From JAIPAN01 sp040403555 (lineage in GTDB: Bacteria; Bacteroidota; Bacteroidia; Sphingobacteriales; Sphingobacteriaceae), in assembly GCA_040403555.1 (NCBI GenBank), contig JBBAKN010000003.1, positions 124,001-188,000 on the forward strand: a stretch of 64,000 bases of DNA, given 5' to 3'. The notes under the pieces were generated by a model. That model was given only the letters and a program-made list of their open reading frames with translations, had not been told where the DNA came from and did no database searches. Made by a program: the position numbers and the translations under genes. Numbering within the stretch: the stretch's first letter is position 1; the number at the start of each line of letters is the position of its first letter. This document shows, in pieces, positions 17,457 through 24,434 of this stretch.

Positions 17457-18653
17457 TTATGCTGATTTTCTGCGTGTGCGTTCTTTTACAATTAAGCCCA
17501 ACTCTCTACCCATTTGACCGGCAATAGAGGTGTTTTCATCGGCTCTTCTAAACAAGTAGGGCAATACCGATTTTACCGGACCATAAGGCACGTATTTGGC
17601 CACATTGTAGCCTGCATTGGCTAAATTAAAGCTTAAATTATCGCTCATACCTAATAGCTGAGAGAAAAATACATGCTTGTGTTGAGGGTCTAGCTTGTTT
17701 TTTTGCAGCAATTCGGTTAATAGTTTACAGCTATGCTCATTGTGGGTACCCGCAATAAAAGCAACATAATCTATATTTTCTAAACAGAAAGCAAGCGCTG
17801 CATCGTAATCGGCATCGGTAGCGGCTTTATCTACATGAATGGGCGATGGATAGCCGAATTCTTGCGCTCTCAAGCGTTCTTTTTCCATATACGCCCCTCG
17901 TACCAATTTGGCACCAATCTTAAATTTATCTTTTTTGGCCAGATCCGTATCGGCTTTTAAAGCGGCTAGGCTATCGGTTCTATACAGTTGATAGGTGGTG
18001 TAAACGATAACCTCTTTGCGGTTAAACAAACGCATCATGTCTAAGGCCAAGGCATCAATGGCATCCTGAATCCAGGTTTCTTCGGCATCAATCATAACCA
18101 GAACGGCTAATTCAGATGCTTTAGTACAAATTCGTTTTACACGTTCGCATACCTTATCGTATTCGGCTTGGAGCGTTTTGTCGAGTTTTTCTTTGGCAGT
18201 TACTTTTTCTAAAAGCACGAATCGGGCTACACCAGTAACTTTAAATACCGTTAGCGGAATACGTTTATCGCCTTTTGCACGCTCAATGGTCCGGATAATT
18301 TCTTTGCAGGTTTCTTCAAAAACGGCTTCTTCTTCTTCGCCCTCTACCGAATAATCTAAAATGGTACCCACCTTTCCGGCAGACAGTTGAGCAATGCTAC
18401 CCTCAGCCGATTCAATAGTTTCGCCCCCGCAGAAATGCGCAAAAATGGTTTTTTTAATCACCCCTATAATGGGCAAACGTAGCTTTAAAGCCAAATTAAC
18501 CAAAGGTGGACCTATTTTAGTTAGAAAATTAATGTTGATAGCTTTAAACAACCAATAGGCACGGCTAAGCTCGGCATTGGTTTTGTGTTTAAAAGCAATT
18601 TCTGTATTATCAAAAGATAAAGGACTGCTGTTCGCTGAAATATTCGTGCGCAT
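17457..18653 (-). CDS. Proline dehydrogenase (FAD-dependent, monofunctional)
   Basis: A 398-aa enzyme oxidising L-proline to 1-pyrroline-5-carboxylate with FAD, feeding electrons to the quinone pool. The (beta/alpha)8 signatures are present: VMIDAEETWIQDAID, KLVRGAYMEKERLRA with HVDKAATDADYD, FIAGTHNEHS, and a C-terminal YVPYGPVKSVLPYLFRRADEN with the substrate-binding RRxxEN-type motif. It is the stand-alone enzyme, not fused to P5C dehydrogenase. It begins 7 nt upstream of a -7 box on its own strand and precedes the MFS gene. Confidence 0.92.
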   Translation of the reverse strand: MRTNISANSSPLSFDNTEIAFKHKTNAELSRAYWLFKAININFLTKIGPPLVNLALKLRLPIIGVIKKTIFAHFCGGETIESAEGSIAQLSAGKVGTILDYSVEGEEEEAVFEETCKEIIRTIERAKGDKRIPLTVFKVTGVARFVLLEKVTAKEKLDKTLQAEYDKVCERVKRICTKASELAVLVMIDAEETWIQDAIDALALDMMRLFNRKEVIVYTTYQLYRTDSLAALKADTDLAKKDKFKIGAKLVRGAYMEKERLRAQEFGYPSPIHVDKAATDADYDAALAFCLENIDYVAFIAGTHNEHSCKLLTELLQKNKLDPQHKHVFFSQLLGMSDNLSFNLANAGYNVAKYVPYGPVKSVLPYLFRRADENTSIAGQMGRELGLIVKERTRRKSA

Positions 18654-18657
18654 GCAA

Positions 18658-18684
18658 CAAAGTTACACAACTGAGGGAAATCAA
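18658..18684 (-). promoter_or_regulatory. Promoter of proline dehydrogenase / MFS unit
   Basis: Minus-strand TAACTTTG (18665-18658) is a perfect -7 box, with TTG read from 18684-18682 about 16 nt upstream. The start codon follows within 5 nt, suggesting a very short leader. Confidence 0.5.
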
Positions 18685-18725
18685 AAGCATATTAATTTTA
18701 GTAAGAGGTTTCATACCTTTATCCC

Positions 18726-18932
18726 ATGATCAAATTTAAACTCGAAGGCGAATACATTCCACTCATTCAATTGCTAAAAGCGTGTAATCTGGTACAAACC
18801 GGTGGCGAAGCGCAAATTGTGGTGAGTCAAGGCGATGTATTGGTAAACGGGGAAACCGAATACCGTAAACGTTTAAAAGTGAAAATAGGCGATGTAATTG
18901 AATTTGATGGCCAAAAAATAAAAGTAGCATGA
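18726..18932 (+). CDS. S4-domain RNA-binding protein (YbcJ-like)
   Basis: A 68-aa protein that is essentially one S4 domain: YIPLIQLLKACNLVQTGGEA, then VLVNGETEYRKRLKVKIGD. S4 domains bind structured RNA, and small stand-alone members are thought to act on ribosomes or rRNA. A TACCTTTA box at 18714-18721 is a likely -7 element. Its stop codon overlaps the aroB start by 4 nt (ATGA). Confidence 0.85.
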   Translation: MIKFKLEGEYIPLIQLLKACNLVQTGGEAQIVVSQGDVLVNGETEYRKRLKVKIGDVIEFDGQKIKVA

Positions 18933-19993
18933 GTAAAAAAATAGCAAGTACTGGCTACAATATTTATGTTGAAAATGGTTTAGCTGCATTAGATCAGTTC
19001 ATTCAAGAAAATAATTTTTCTAAACTATTTTTCTTGGTAGATAGCACTACCGAAGAACTTTGCTTGCCCATAGTACTCAAAAATTTACCCAGGGTTACAA
19101 GCTACGACATCATTACTATTGACCCCGGCGAAGAAAACAAAAACATAGATTTTTGCATTGGCATTTGGAAAATGTTATTGGATTTTGAAGCCGATCGCAA
19201 CAGCCTACTCATTAATGTAGGTGGCGGCGTAGTTACCGATATGGGCAGCTTTGCCGCAGCAACCTTTAAAAGAGGCATTGCTTTTGTGCACGTACCCACT
19301 ACCCTACTTTCGCAAGTAGATGCATCGGTAGGTGGTAAAACTGGCATCGATATGGATGAGGTAAAAAATTGCATTGGCACCTTTACCCAGCCAAAAGCCG
19401 TAGTTATTGATCCCATTTTTTTAAAAACACTTTCTGAGCGGCAATTGGTTTCCGGTTTTGCCGAAATGATTAAACACGGGCTCATTGCCGATGCAGAGGA
19501 GCTCAATATCTTAAAAATCACATCAACTAAAAACATGTCCATCGATCGGATTGAACAAGCTATCCGTATTAAAAACGAGATCGTAAAAGCCGACCCCGAA
19601 GAAAAAGGACTACGCAAAATTTTAAACTTTGGCCATACCATTGGGCATGCCATCGAAAGTTATTTTTTACAAAGCAAGAATCCCCTTTTACACGGTGAAG
19701 CCTTAGCCATGGGCATGTATTGCGAAACCTATTTATCTCAAAAGCACCATAGTCTTTCCGAAAGAGAGGCCGAAGAGATTTATCAGCTTTTAAAAACAAT
19801 ATTCCCTTTATCGGCTATTCCCGAAGTAGCTATAAGTACCCTCTTAAACTTCATGAAACAGGATAAGAAAAATCTAGGCGATCAAATAGGCTTTGCCTTA
19901 CTCGATAACATTGGGTCATGTAGTTACAATCATTACCTCTCTAGCGAAGAAATAACACAAAGTATGCACTTTTATCAAAAAACAGTTGCATAA
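18929..19993 (+). CDS. aroB: 3-dehydroquinate synthase
   Basis: A 354-aa NAD- and metal-dependent enzyme converting DAHP to 3-dehydroquinate, step 2 of the shikimate pathway. Visible signatures are NVGGGVVTDMGSFAAATFKRGI (NAD site), HVPTTLLSQVDASVGGKTGID (catalytic lysines) and LNFGHTIGHAIES (zinc ligands). It is translationally coupled to the S4 gene. The promoter of the following pheA leader overlaps its last codons, so aroB and pheA are separate units with the attenuator between them. Confidence 0.96.
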   Translation: MSKKIASTGYNIYVENGLAALDQFIQENNFSKLFFLVDSTTEELCLPIVLKNLPRVTSYDIITIDPGEENKNIDFCIGIWKMLLDFEADRNSLLINVGGGVVTDMGSFAAATFKRGIAFVHVPTTLLSQVDASVGGKTGIDMDEVKNCIGTFTQPKAVVIDPIFLKTLSERQLVSGFAEMIKHGLIADAEELNILKITSTKNMSIDRIEQAIRIKNEIVKADPEEKGLRKILNFGHTIGHAIESYFLQSKNPLLHGEALAMGMYCETYLSQKHHSLSEREAEEIYQLLKTIFPLSAIPEVAISTLLNFMKQDKKNLGDQIGFALLDNIGSCSYNHYLSSEEITQSMHFYQKTVA

Positions 19994-20015
19994 TTCAGCC
20001 AAATTGGTAGATTTG
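19986..20015 (+). promoter_or_regulatory. Promoter of the pheA-aroA-aroC operon leader
   Basis: The -33 TTG (19986-19988) and -7 TAGATTTG (20008-20015) are both perfect and 19 nt apart, the consensus Bacteroidota spacing. The -33 box lies within the end of aroB. Transcription should begin near 20021-20023, about 5 nt before the leader ATG. Confidence 0.8.
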
Positions 20016-20026
20016 AAAAACAAACA

Positions 20027-20089
20027 ATGAAAATCTGGCAATCATATCCACTAAATTATTTTTACTATAACAGTAAGACAGGGGATTAA
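20027..20089 (+). CDS. Aromatic-rich leader peptide of the phe/aro operon attenuator
   Basis: A 20-codon ORF reading MKIWQSYPLNYFYYNSKTGD then TAA. Six of 20 residues are aromatic: Trp4, Tyr7, Tyr11, Phe12, Tyr13, Tyr14, with four in a row. It starts just after a consensus promoter and is followed after 31 nt by a strong terminator, with pheA beyond. This is the classical arrangement of an attenuator leader peptide: stalling at scarce Tyr/Phe/Trp-tRNA would let transcription continue. The ORF is too short for homology, so the case rests on composition and position. Confidence 0.75.
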   Translation: MKIWQSYPLNYFYYNSKTGD

Positions 20090-20127
20090 TTTGTATTTAA
20101 CATAAAATAGAAAAAATATAAAGTCCC
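20052..20127 (+). promoter_or_regulatory. Mutually exclusive RNA pairings of the attenuator
   Basis: By eye, TAAATTA (20052-20058) can pair with TAATTTG (20087-20093). GGGATT (20082-20087) and TTGTA (20091-20095) can instead pair with AGTCCC (20122-20127) and TATAA (20117-20121). The second pairing would occupy the 5' arm of the terminator. A ribosome stalled on the Tyr-Phe-Tyr-Tyr codons (20057-20068) covers the first segment; one reaching the stop codon (20087-20089) covers the second. Pairings contain G-U pairs and were not energy-tested. Confidence 0.55.
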
Positions 20128-20150
20128 GCTTATTAGCCGGGACTTTTTTT
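20121..20150 (+). terminator. Attenuator terminator upstream of pheA
   Basis: AAGTCCCG (20121-20128) and CGGGACTT (20138-20145) form a perfect 8-bp stem with a 9-nt loop. The T-run at 20144-20150 follows, 7 nt before the pheA ATG. It could also be a plain aroB terminator, but the independent promoter and leader ORF between it and aroB favour attenuation. Confidence 0.85.
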
Positions 20151-20157
20151 ATATACC

Positions 20158-20982
20158 ATGAACAACAGAATAGCTATACAAGGCACTCGAGCCTCTTTTC
20201 ACGAAGAAGCCGCTTTTAAATTTTTTGGGGATAACATTGAAACGGTAGAGTGCGATTCGTTTAAAAAAACCTGTGAAGTATTGGCTAGTAAGGAGGCCGA
20301 TTTTGCAGTCATGGCCATCGAAAACTCTATTGCAGGCAGCTTATTGCCCAATTATACTTTGCTTCGCGATTTTCAATTTAGCATTGTTGGGGAAGTGTAT
20401 TTGCCCATTCAGCTACATTTATTGGCATTGCCGGGCGTAAAATTTGAAGATATTAAATACGTAGAATCGCACCCCATTGCCATACGCCAATGCATAGACT
20501 TTATTGATGAATTTCCGCAACTGCAAGTAATTGAAAGCACCGACACTGCTGCATGTGCAAAAAAAATTAGAGAACAAAACCTCACCGATACCGTGGCCAT
20601 TGCCAATCAACTGGCCGCCAAATTGTATGGCTTAGAAATTATGGAACGCCGTATAGAATCGAACAAAAAAAACTATACCCGCTTTTTAATCCTTAGCAAT
20701 TCTAAAAATAAAAACATCCAAAGCAATAAAGCCTCTCTTAGTTTTCAGGTGGGTAATGCCGTTGGCTCTCTAGCCAAAGTGCTTCAATTATTAGCCGAAA
20801 ACAACATAAATTTGAGCAAAATACAATCAATGCCCGTTTTAGGTAAACGCAACGACTATAATTTTTACGTAGATATAGAATGGACCAAGCAGGTTGATTA
20901 CGAAAAAGCTATGAGCCAAGTTATAAAGTATACACTTAACTTTACCCTTTTAGGCGAATACCTAAAAAATGACCACGCATAA
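20158..20982 (+). CDS. pheA: Prephenate dehydratase
   Basis: A 274-aa enzyme converting prephenate to phenylpyruvate for phenylalanine synthesis. The N-terminal PDT domain (1-180) starts AIQGTRASFHEEAAFKFF and includes AIENSIAGS and ESHPIAIRQC. The conserved SNKKNYTRFLIL (TRF catalytic motif) lies near 166-177. A C-terminal ACT domain (~190-270) with VGSLAKVLQLLAENNINLSK IQS-type sequence is the probable Phe allosteric site. It has no chorismate mutase domain; that activity is in the next gene. First gene behind the attenuator. Confidence 0.95.
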   Translation: MNNRIAIQGTRASFHEEAAFKFFGDNIETVECDSFKKTCEVLASKEADFAVMAIENSIAGSLLPNYTLLRDFQFSIVGEVYLPIQLHLLALPGVKFEDIKYVESHPIAIRQCIDFIDEFPQLQVIESTDTAACAKKIREQNLTDTVAIANQLAAKLYGLEIMERRIESNKKNYTRFLILSNSKNKNIQSNKASLSFQVGNAVGSLAKVLQLLAENNINLSKIQSMPVLGKRNDYNFYVDIEWTKQVDYEKAMSQVIKYTLNFTLLGEYLKNDHA

Positions 20983-20983
20983 C

Positions 20984-22087
20984 ATGAAATTATCTTTAAA
21001 CATTACTCCTTTTGATACTTGGTTCCCCGGCACCACCCAACCACGCTTAATTGCCGGCCCATGTAGTGCCGAAACCGAAGAGCAAGTATTGGCCACAGCC
21101 CGCTTATTAGCTGCTACTGGCAAAGTGGCTGTATTAAGAGCTGGCATTTGGAAACCCCGTACCCGTCCTGGAGAATTTGAAGGAATTGGCAGCATTGGCC
21201 TAGAGTGGCTCAAAAAAGCTAAAGCCGAAACCGGTTTACCCACTGCTGTGGAAGTAGCCAATGCCAAACACGTAGAAGAAGCCTTGGCCGCCGGCGTAGA
21301 TATGCTTTGGGTGGGAGCCCGTTCTACCGTAAACCCATTTACCGTACAAGAAATTGCCGATGCCCTAAAAGGTGTGGATGTACCCGTATTGGTTAAAAAT
21401 CCGGTAAATCCCGATTTATCGCTTTGGATTGGTGCTCTAGAACGCATCAACCAAGCCGGCATTACCAAATTAGCTGCAATTCACCGTGGATTTTCTTCTT
21501 TTGAGAAATCAGCTTTTAGGAACGAACCCATGTGGGAATTGGCCATTCAGCTAAAAACCATTTGCCCCGAATTGCCTATAATAAACGACCCTAGTCATAT
21601 TTGCGGCAAACGTGAACTCATTCCTTACATTGCCCAAAAAGCCTTGGATTTAGACATGCAGGGCTTAATGATAGAGTCGCACATAGACCCTTCGGTAGCT
21701 TGGACCGATGCCAAACAACAATTAACTCCGGCAGCTTTGGCCGAATTAATGGATCGCTTAACCCTGCGTAAAGCCGAGTTAAAAGATGCTGATTTTGTAG
21801 ATAAATTGGCGGAACTGCGTAACCAAATTGATAAAATTGACGACCAAATTATTCAAAAAATGGCCGAACGGATGGGTATTGTAGAAAAAATTGGTACATA
21901 CAAACGAGACAGCGGCGTAACCATTTTGCAGGTGGGCCGTTGGGATGAGATAATTCAAAAACGTTCTGATTTTGCCAAAGCACTAAAATTAGACCTTCCA
22001 TTTGTAGGCAAATTGTTAGAGCTCATTCACAGCGAATCTATCCGTAAGCAAACGGAAATTATGAATCAAGAAAAAGCAAACAGCTAA
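20984..22087 (+). CDS. Bifunctional DAHP synthase / chorismate mutase
   Basis: A 367-aa fusion. Residues ~1-265 form a type I DAHP synthase of the KDO8P-synthase-like class (LIAGPCSAETEEQV, RAGIWKPRTRPGEFEG, WVGARSTVNPF, AAIHRGFSS, IINDPSHICGKR, IESHIDP). Residues ~275-360 form an AroQ-type chorismate mutase (LRNQIDKIDDQIIQKMAERM, then KRDSGVTILQVGRWDEI). It thus carries both the first and a late branch-point step of aromatic synthesis. I prefer the ATG at 20984, 1 nt after the pheA stop, over 20969, which would overlap pheA by 14 nt. Confidence 0.93.
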   Translation: MKLSLNITPFDTWFPGTTQPRLIAGPCSAETEEQVLATARLLAATGKVAVLRAGIWKPRTRPGEFEGIGSIGLEWLKKAKAETGLPTAVEVANAKHVEEALAAGVDMLWVGARSTVNPFTVQEIADALKGVDVPVLVKNPVNPDLSLWIGALERINQAGITKLAAIHRGFSSFEKSAFRNEPMWELAIQLKTICPELPIINDPSHICGKRELIPYIAQKALDLDMQGLMIESHIDPSVAWTDAKQQLTPAALAELMDRLTLRKAELKDADFVDKLAELRNQIDKIDDQIIQKMAERMGIVEKIGTYKRDSGVTILQVGRWDEIIQKRSDFAKALKLDLPFVGKLLELIHSESIRKQTEIMNQEKANS

Positions 22088-22089
22088 AC

Positions 22090-23331
22090 ATGGCTTCCAT
22101 CATACTCTCCCATCCTAGCAAAAAAATACAGGCTAACATTGCGCTCACTGGTTCTAAAAGTGAAAGTAATAGGGCCCTTATTTTGCAGGCCTTGAGCCAA
22201 GGGCTAGTGAGCGTAGAAAATCTATCCGAAGCAGCCGATACGCAAACGCTTTATGGTATTTTAAACACACAAGGACTTACTCAAAACCCACAACACATTG
22301 ATGTAGGCCCAGCCGGAACAGCCATGCGCTTTTTAACGGCACTATTAGCCACGCAGCCGGGTGAATATACACTCACCGGCAGCCAACGCATGAAAGAACG
22401 GCCTATTGGTATTTTAGTTGATGCCTTAGAAAAATTAGGAGCCGATATTAACTATCTAGAGCAGGACGGCTTTCCGCCACTTCTTATTAAAGGACCATTT
22501 GAGCAAAAAGAAAACCACATTCGTATTCAAGGTGATACCAGTAGCCAATATATTTCGGCCCTACTACTCATTGCCCCTATCCTGCCCAAAGGCTTATGCT
22601 TAGAAATTGAAGGCGATTTAACCTCCAAACCCTATGTAGAAATGACTTTGGCCATACTAGCGCAAAGTGGCATTCAGCATAGCTGGGAGGGTAACCAAAT
22701 TTACATCGAAAAACAAGAATTTGAACCGAGCACACTAATAATAGAGCCCGATTGGAGTGCAGCTTCCTATTGGTATGCACTAGCTGCACTAGCCCAAGAA
22801 GCAATAGTATCCTTGCCTTATTTACAAGCATACAGCTTGCAAGGAGATAGTAAAATCACGGAATTGATGGCCAATTTCGGCATCACTTCTAAATTTAAAA
22901 ACGGAGAACTCCTCTTAACCAAAGAGAGTAAAACCCCCGAGCGTAAAATTTTCGATTTAAAAGACTGTCCCGATTTAGTACAAACCCTGATTGTATGTTG
23001 TGCTGCAATAGGACACGAGGCCACTTTTACTGGCTTAGAAACCTTAAAAATTAAAGAAACCAATCGAGTAAAAGCCTTACAAACCGAATTGGCCAAAATT
23101 GGCGTAAGGCTTATCGAAAAAAACTTGTCGTATAAATTAGACTGTACAGACCTTTTATTGCCTAAAAAAATACAAATAGCCACTTACGAAGACCACCGCA
23201 TGGCCATGGCCTTTGCCCCTTTGGCTTTACTCATCGAGGAAGTAGAAATTTTAGAGCCTAATGTAGTCGCCAAATCATATCCCCATTTTTGGGACGATTT
23301 GAAAACTGCTGGTTTTGAAATAAAAATGTAA
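22090..23331 (+). CDS. aroA: 3-phosphoshikimate 1-carboxyvinyltransferase (EPSP synthase)
   Basis: A 413-aa enzyme joining phosphoenolpyruvate and shikimate-3-phosphate. Signatures: LTGSKSESNRALILQAL (substrate-binding start), GPAGTAMRFLTALLA, GSQRMKERPIG (active-site Arg), SSQYISALLL, and a C-terminal IKETNRVKALQTELAK and YEDHRMAMAFAPLAL. Shorter than the Escherichia coli enzyme but normal for Bacteroidota. It starts 2 nt after the DAHP synthase gene. Confidence 0.95.
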   Translation: MASIILSHPSKKIQANIALTGSKSESNRALILQALSQGLVSVENLSEAADTQTLYGILNTQGLTQNPQHIDVGPAGTAMRFLTALLATQPGEYTLTGSQRMKERPIGILVDALEKLGADINYLEQDGFPPLLIKGPFEQKENHIRIQGDTSSQYISALLLIAPILPKGLCLEIEGDLTSKPYVEMTLAILAQSGIQHSWEGNQIYIEKQEFEPSTLIIEPDWSAASYWYALAALAQEAIVSLPYLQAYSLQGDSKITELMANFGITSKFKNGELLLTKESKTPERKIFDLKDCPDLVQTLIVCCAAIGHEATFTGLETLKIKETNRVKALQTELAKIGVRLIEKNLSYKLDCTDLLLPKKIQIATYEDHRMAMAFAPLALLIEEVEILEPNVVAKSYPHFWDDLKTAGFEIKM

Positions 23332-23342
23332 TTTTATCCCCT

Positions 23343-24434
23343 ATGGCAGGCAACACTTTCGGACAACTTTTCCGCATCAGCACTTTCGGCGAATCGCACG
23401 GAGTGGCTATTGGTGTGATTATTGATGGTTGTCCAGCTAATTTAGCAGTCGATATTGATTTTATTCAGCACGAATTGGATAAACGCCGTCCAGGACAGTC
23501 GCAACTAACCACACAACGTAAAGAAAGCGATACGGTACAAATTCTATCTGGTATTTTTGAAGGAAAAACCACCGGTACGCCCATTTGCTTGCTAATTCCT
23601 AATGAAGATCAACGTTCGGCAGATTACAGCCACATTCAAGATGCCTATCGTCCGTCGCATGCCGATTATACCTACGATGTTAAATACGGTCACCGCGATT
23701 ACCGTGGCGGAGGCCGTTCGTCAGCCCGAGAAACGGCAGCCCGAGTAGCTGCAGGAGCCCTAGCTAAATTACTTTTAGTCCAAGCCGGTATCGAAATTTT
23801 TGCCCATGTATCGGCCGTAGGAAATATAGAAGCTCCGGGCTTGGGTAACGAATCTATTGCCCTATTAACCGAACAACGAGAAGCTACACCCGTACGTTGT
23901 GTAGACCCGGCCACGGCTAAAGAAATGATTAGTTGCATTGAGCAAATTCGCAAAGAAGGCGATACCCTTGGTGGAAAAATTTCGGCAATTATTCGCAATT
24001 GCCCAGCGGGTTTAGGTGAACCTGTTTTTGATAAACTACATGCCGATTTAGGCAAAGCCATGCTGAGCATTAACGCCGTACATGGTTTTGAATATGGTTC
24101 TGGTTTCGATGGAACCCGCATGAAAGGCTCGGAACACAACGATGCCTTTGTAGCCGCATCTACCGAAAAGGCACAAACCCTTACCAACTTTTCGGGAGGT
24201 ATTCAAGGAGGTATCACTAACGGCATGGAAATTAATTTCAGAGTTGGATTTAAGCCTGTAGCCACCATTATGCAAGCACAAGCCAGTGTAAATAAAGCGG
24301 GCGAAGAAGTTGCTGTTTCAGGCAAAGGTCGCCACGACCCTTGTGTGGTGCCGAGAGCAGTAGCCATTGTAGAGGCCATGGCCGCCTTGGTACTGGCCGA
24401 CCACTACTTACGCAATAAAACCGCTAAACTTTAA
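23343..24434 (+). CDS. aroC: Chorismate synthase
   Basis: A 363-aa FMN-dependent enzyme making chorismate from EPSP. It begins NTFGQLFRISTFGESHG (signature 1) and contains YRPSHADYTYDVKYGHRDYRGGGRSSARETAARVAAGA-type segments (FMN site) and SGGIQGGITNG, with GRHDPCVVPRAV at the C-terminus. It ends the attenuated operon 11 nt after aroA. Its last 4 nt overlap the convergent E1 gene. Prephenate dehydrogenase (tyrA) and shikimate kinase are not in this cluster. Confidence 0.97.
   Translation: MAGNTFGQLFRISTFGESHGVAIGVIIDGCPANLAVDIDFIQHELDKRRPGQSQLTTQRKESDTVQILSGIFEGKTTGTPICLLIPNEDQRSADYSHIQDAYRPSHADYTYDVKYGHRDYRGGGRSSARETAARVAAGALAKLLLVQAGIEIFAHVSAVGNIEAPGLGNESIALLTEQREATPVRCVDPATAKEMISCIEQIRKEGDTLGGKISAIIRNCPAGLGEPVFDKLHADLGKAMLSINAVHGFEYGSGFDGTRMKGSEHNDAFVAASTEKAQTLTNFSGGIQGGITNGMEINFRVGFKPVATIMQAQASVNKAGEEVAVSGKGRHDPCVVPRAVAIVEAMAALVLADHYLRNKTAKL

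Noticed and set aside
19102..19653. 183-codon ORF antisense to aroB
   Set aside because: It lies wholly within aroB, whose motifs are unmistakable, and its composition (Ser/Ile-rich, low-complexity) fits a shadow frame.
20962..21468. 168-codon ORF antisense to the DAHP synthase gene
   Set aside because: Shadow of a strongly conserved enzyme; no domain visible.
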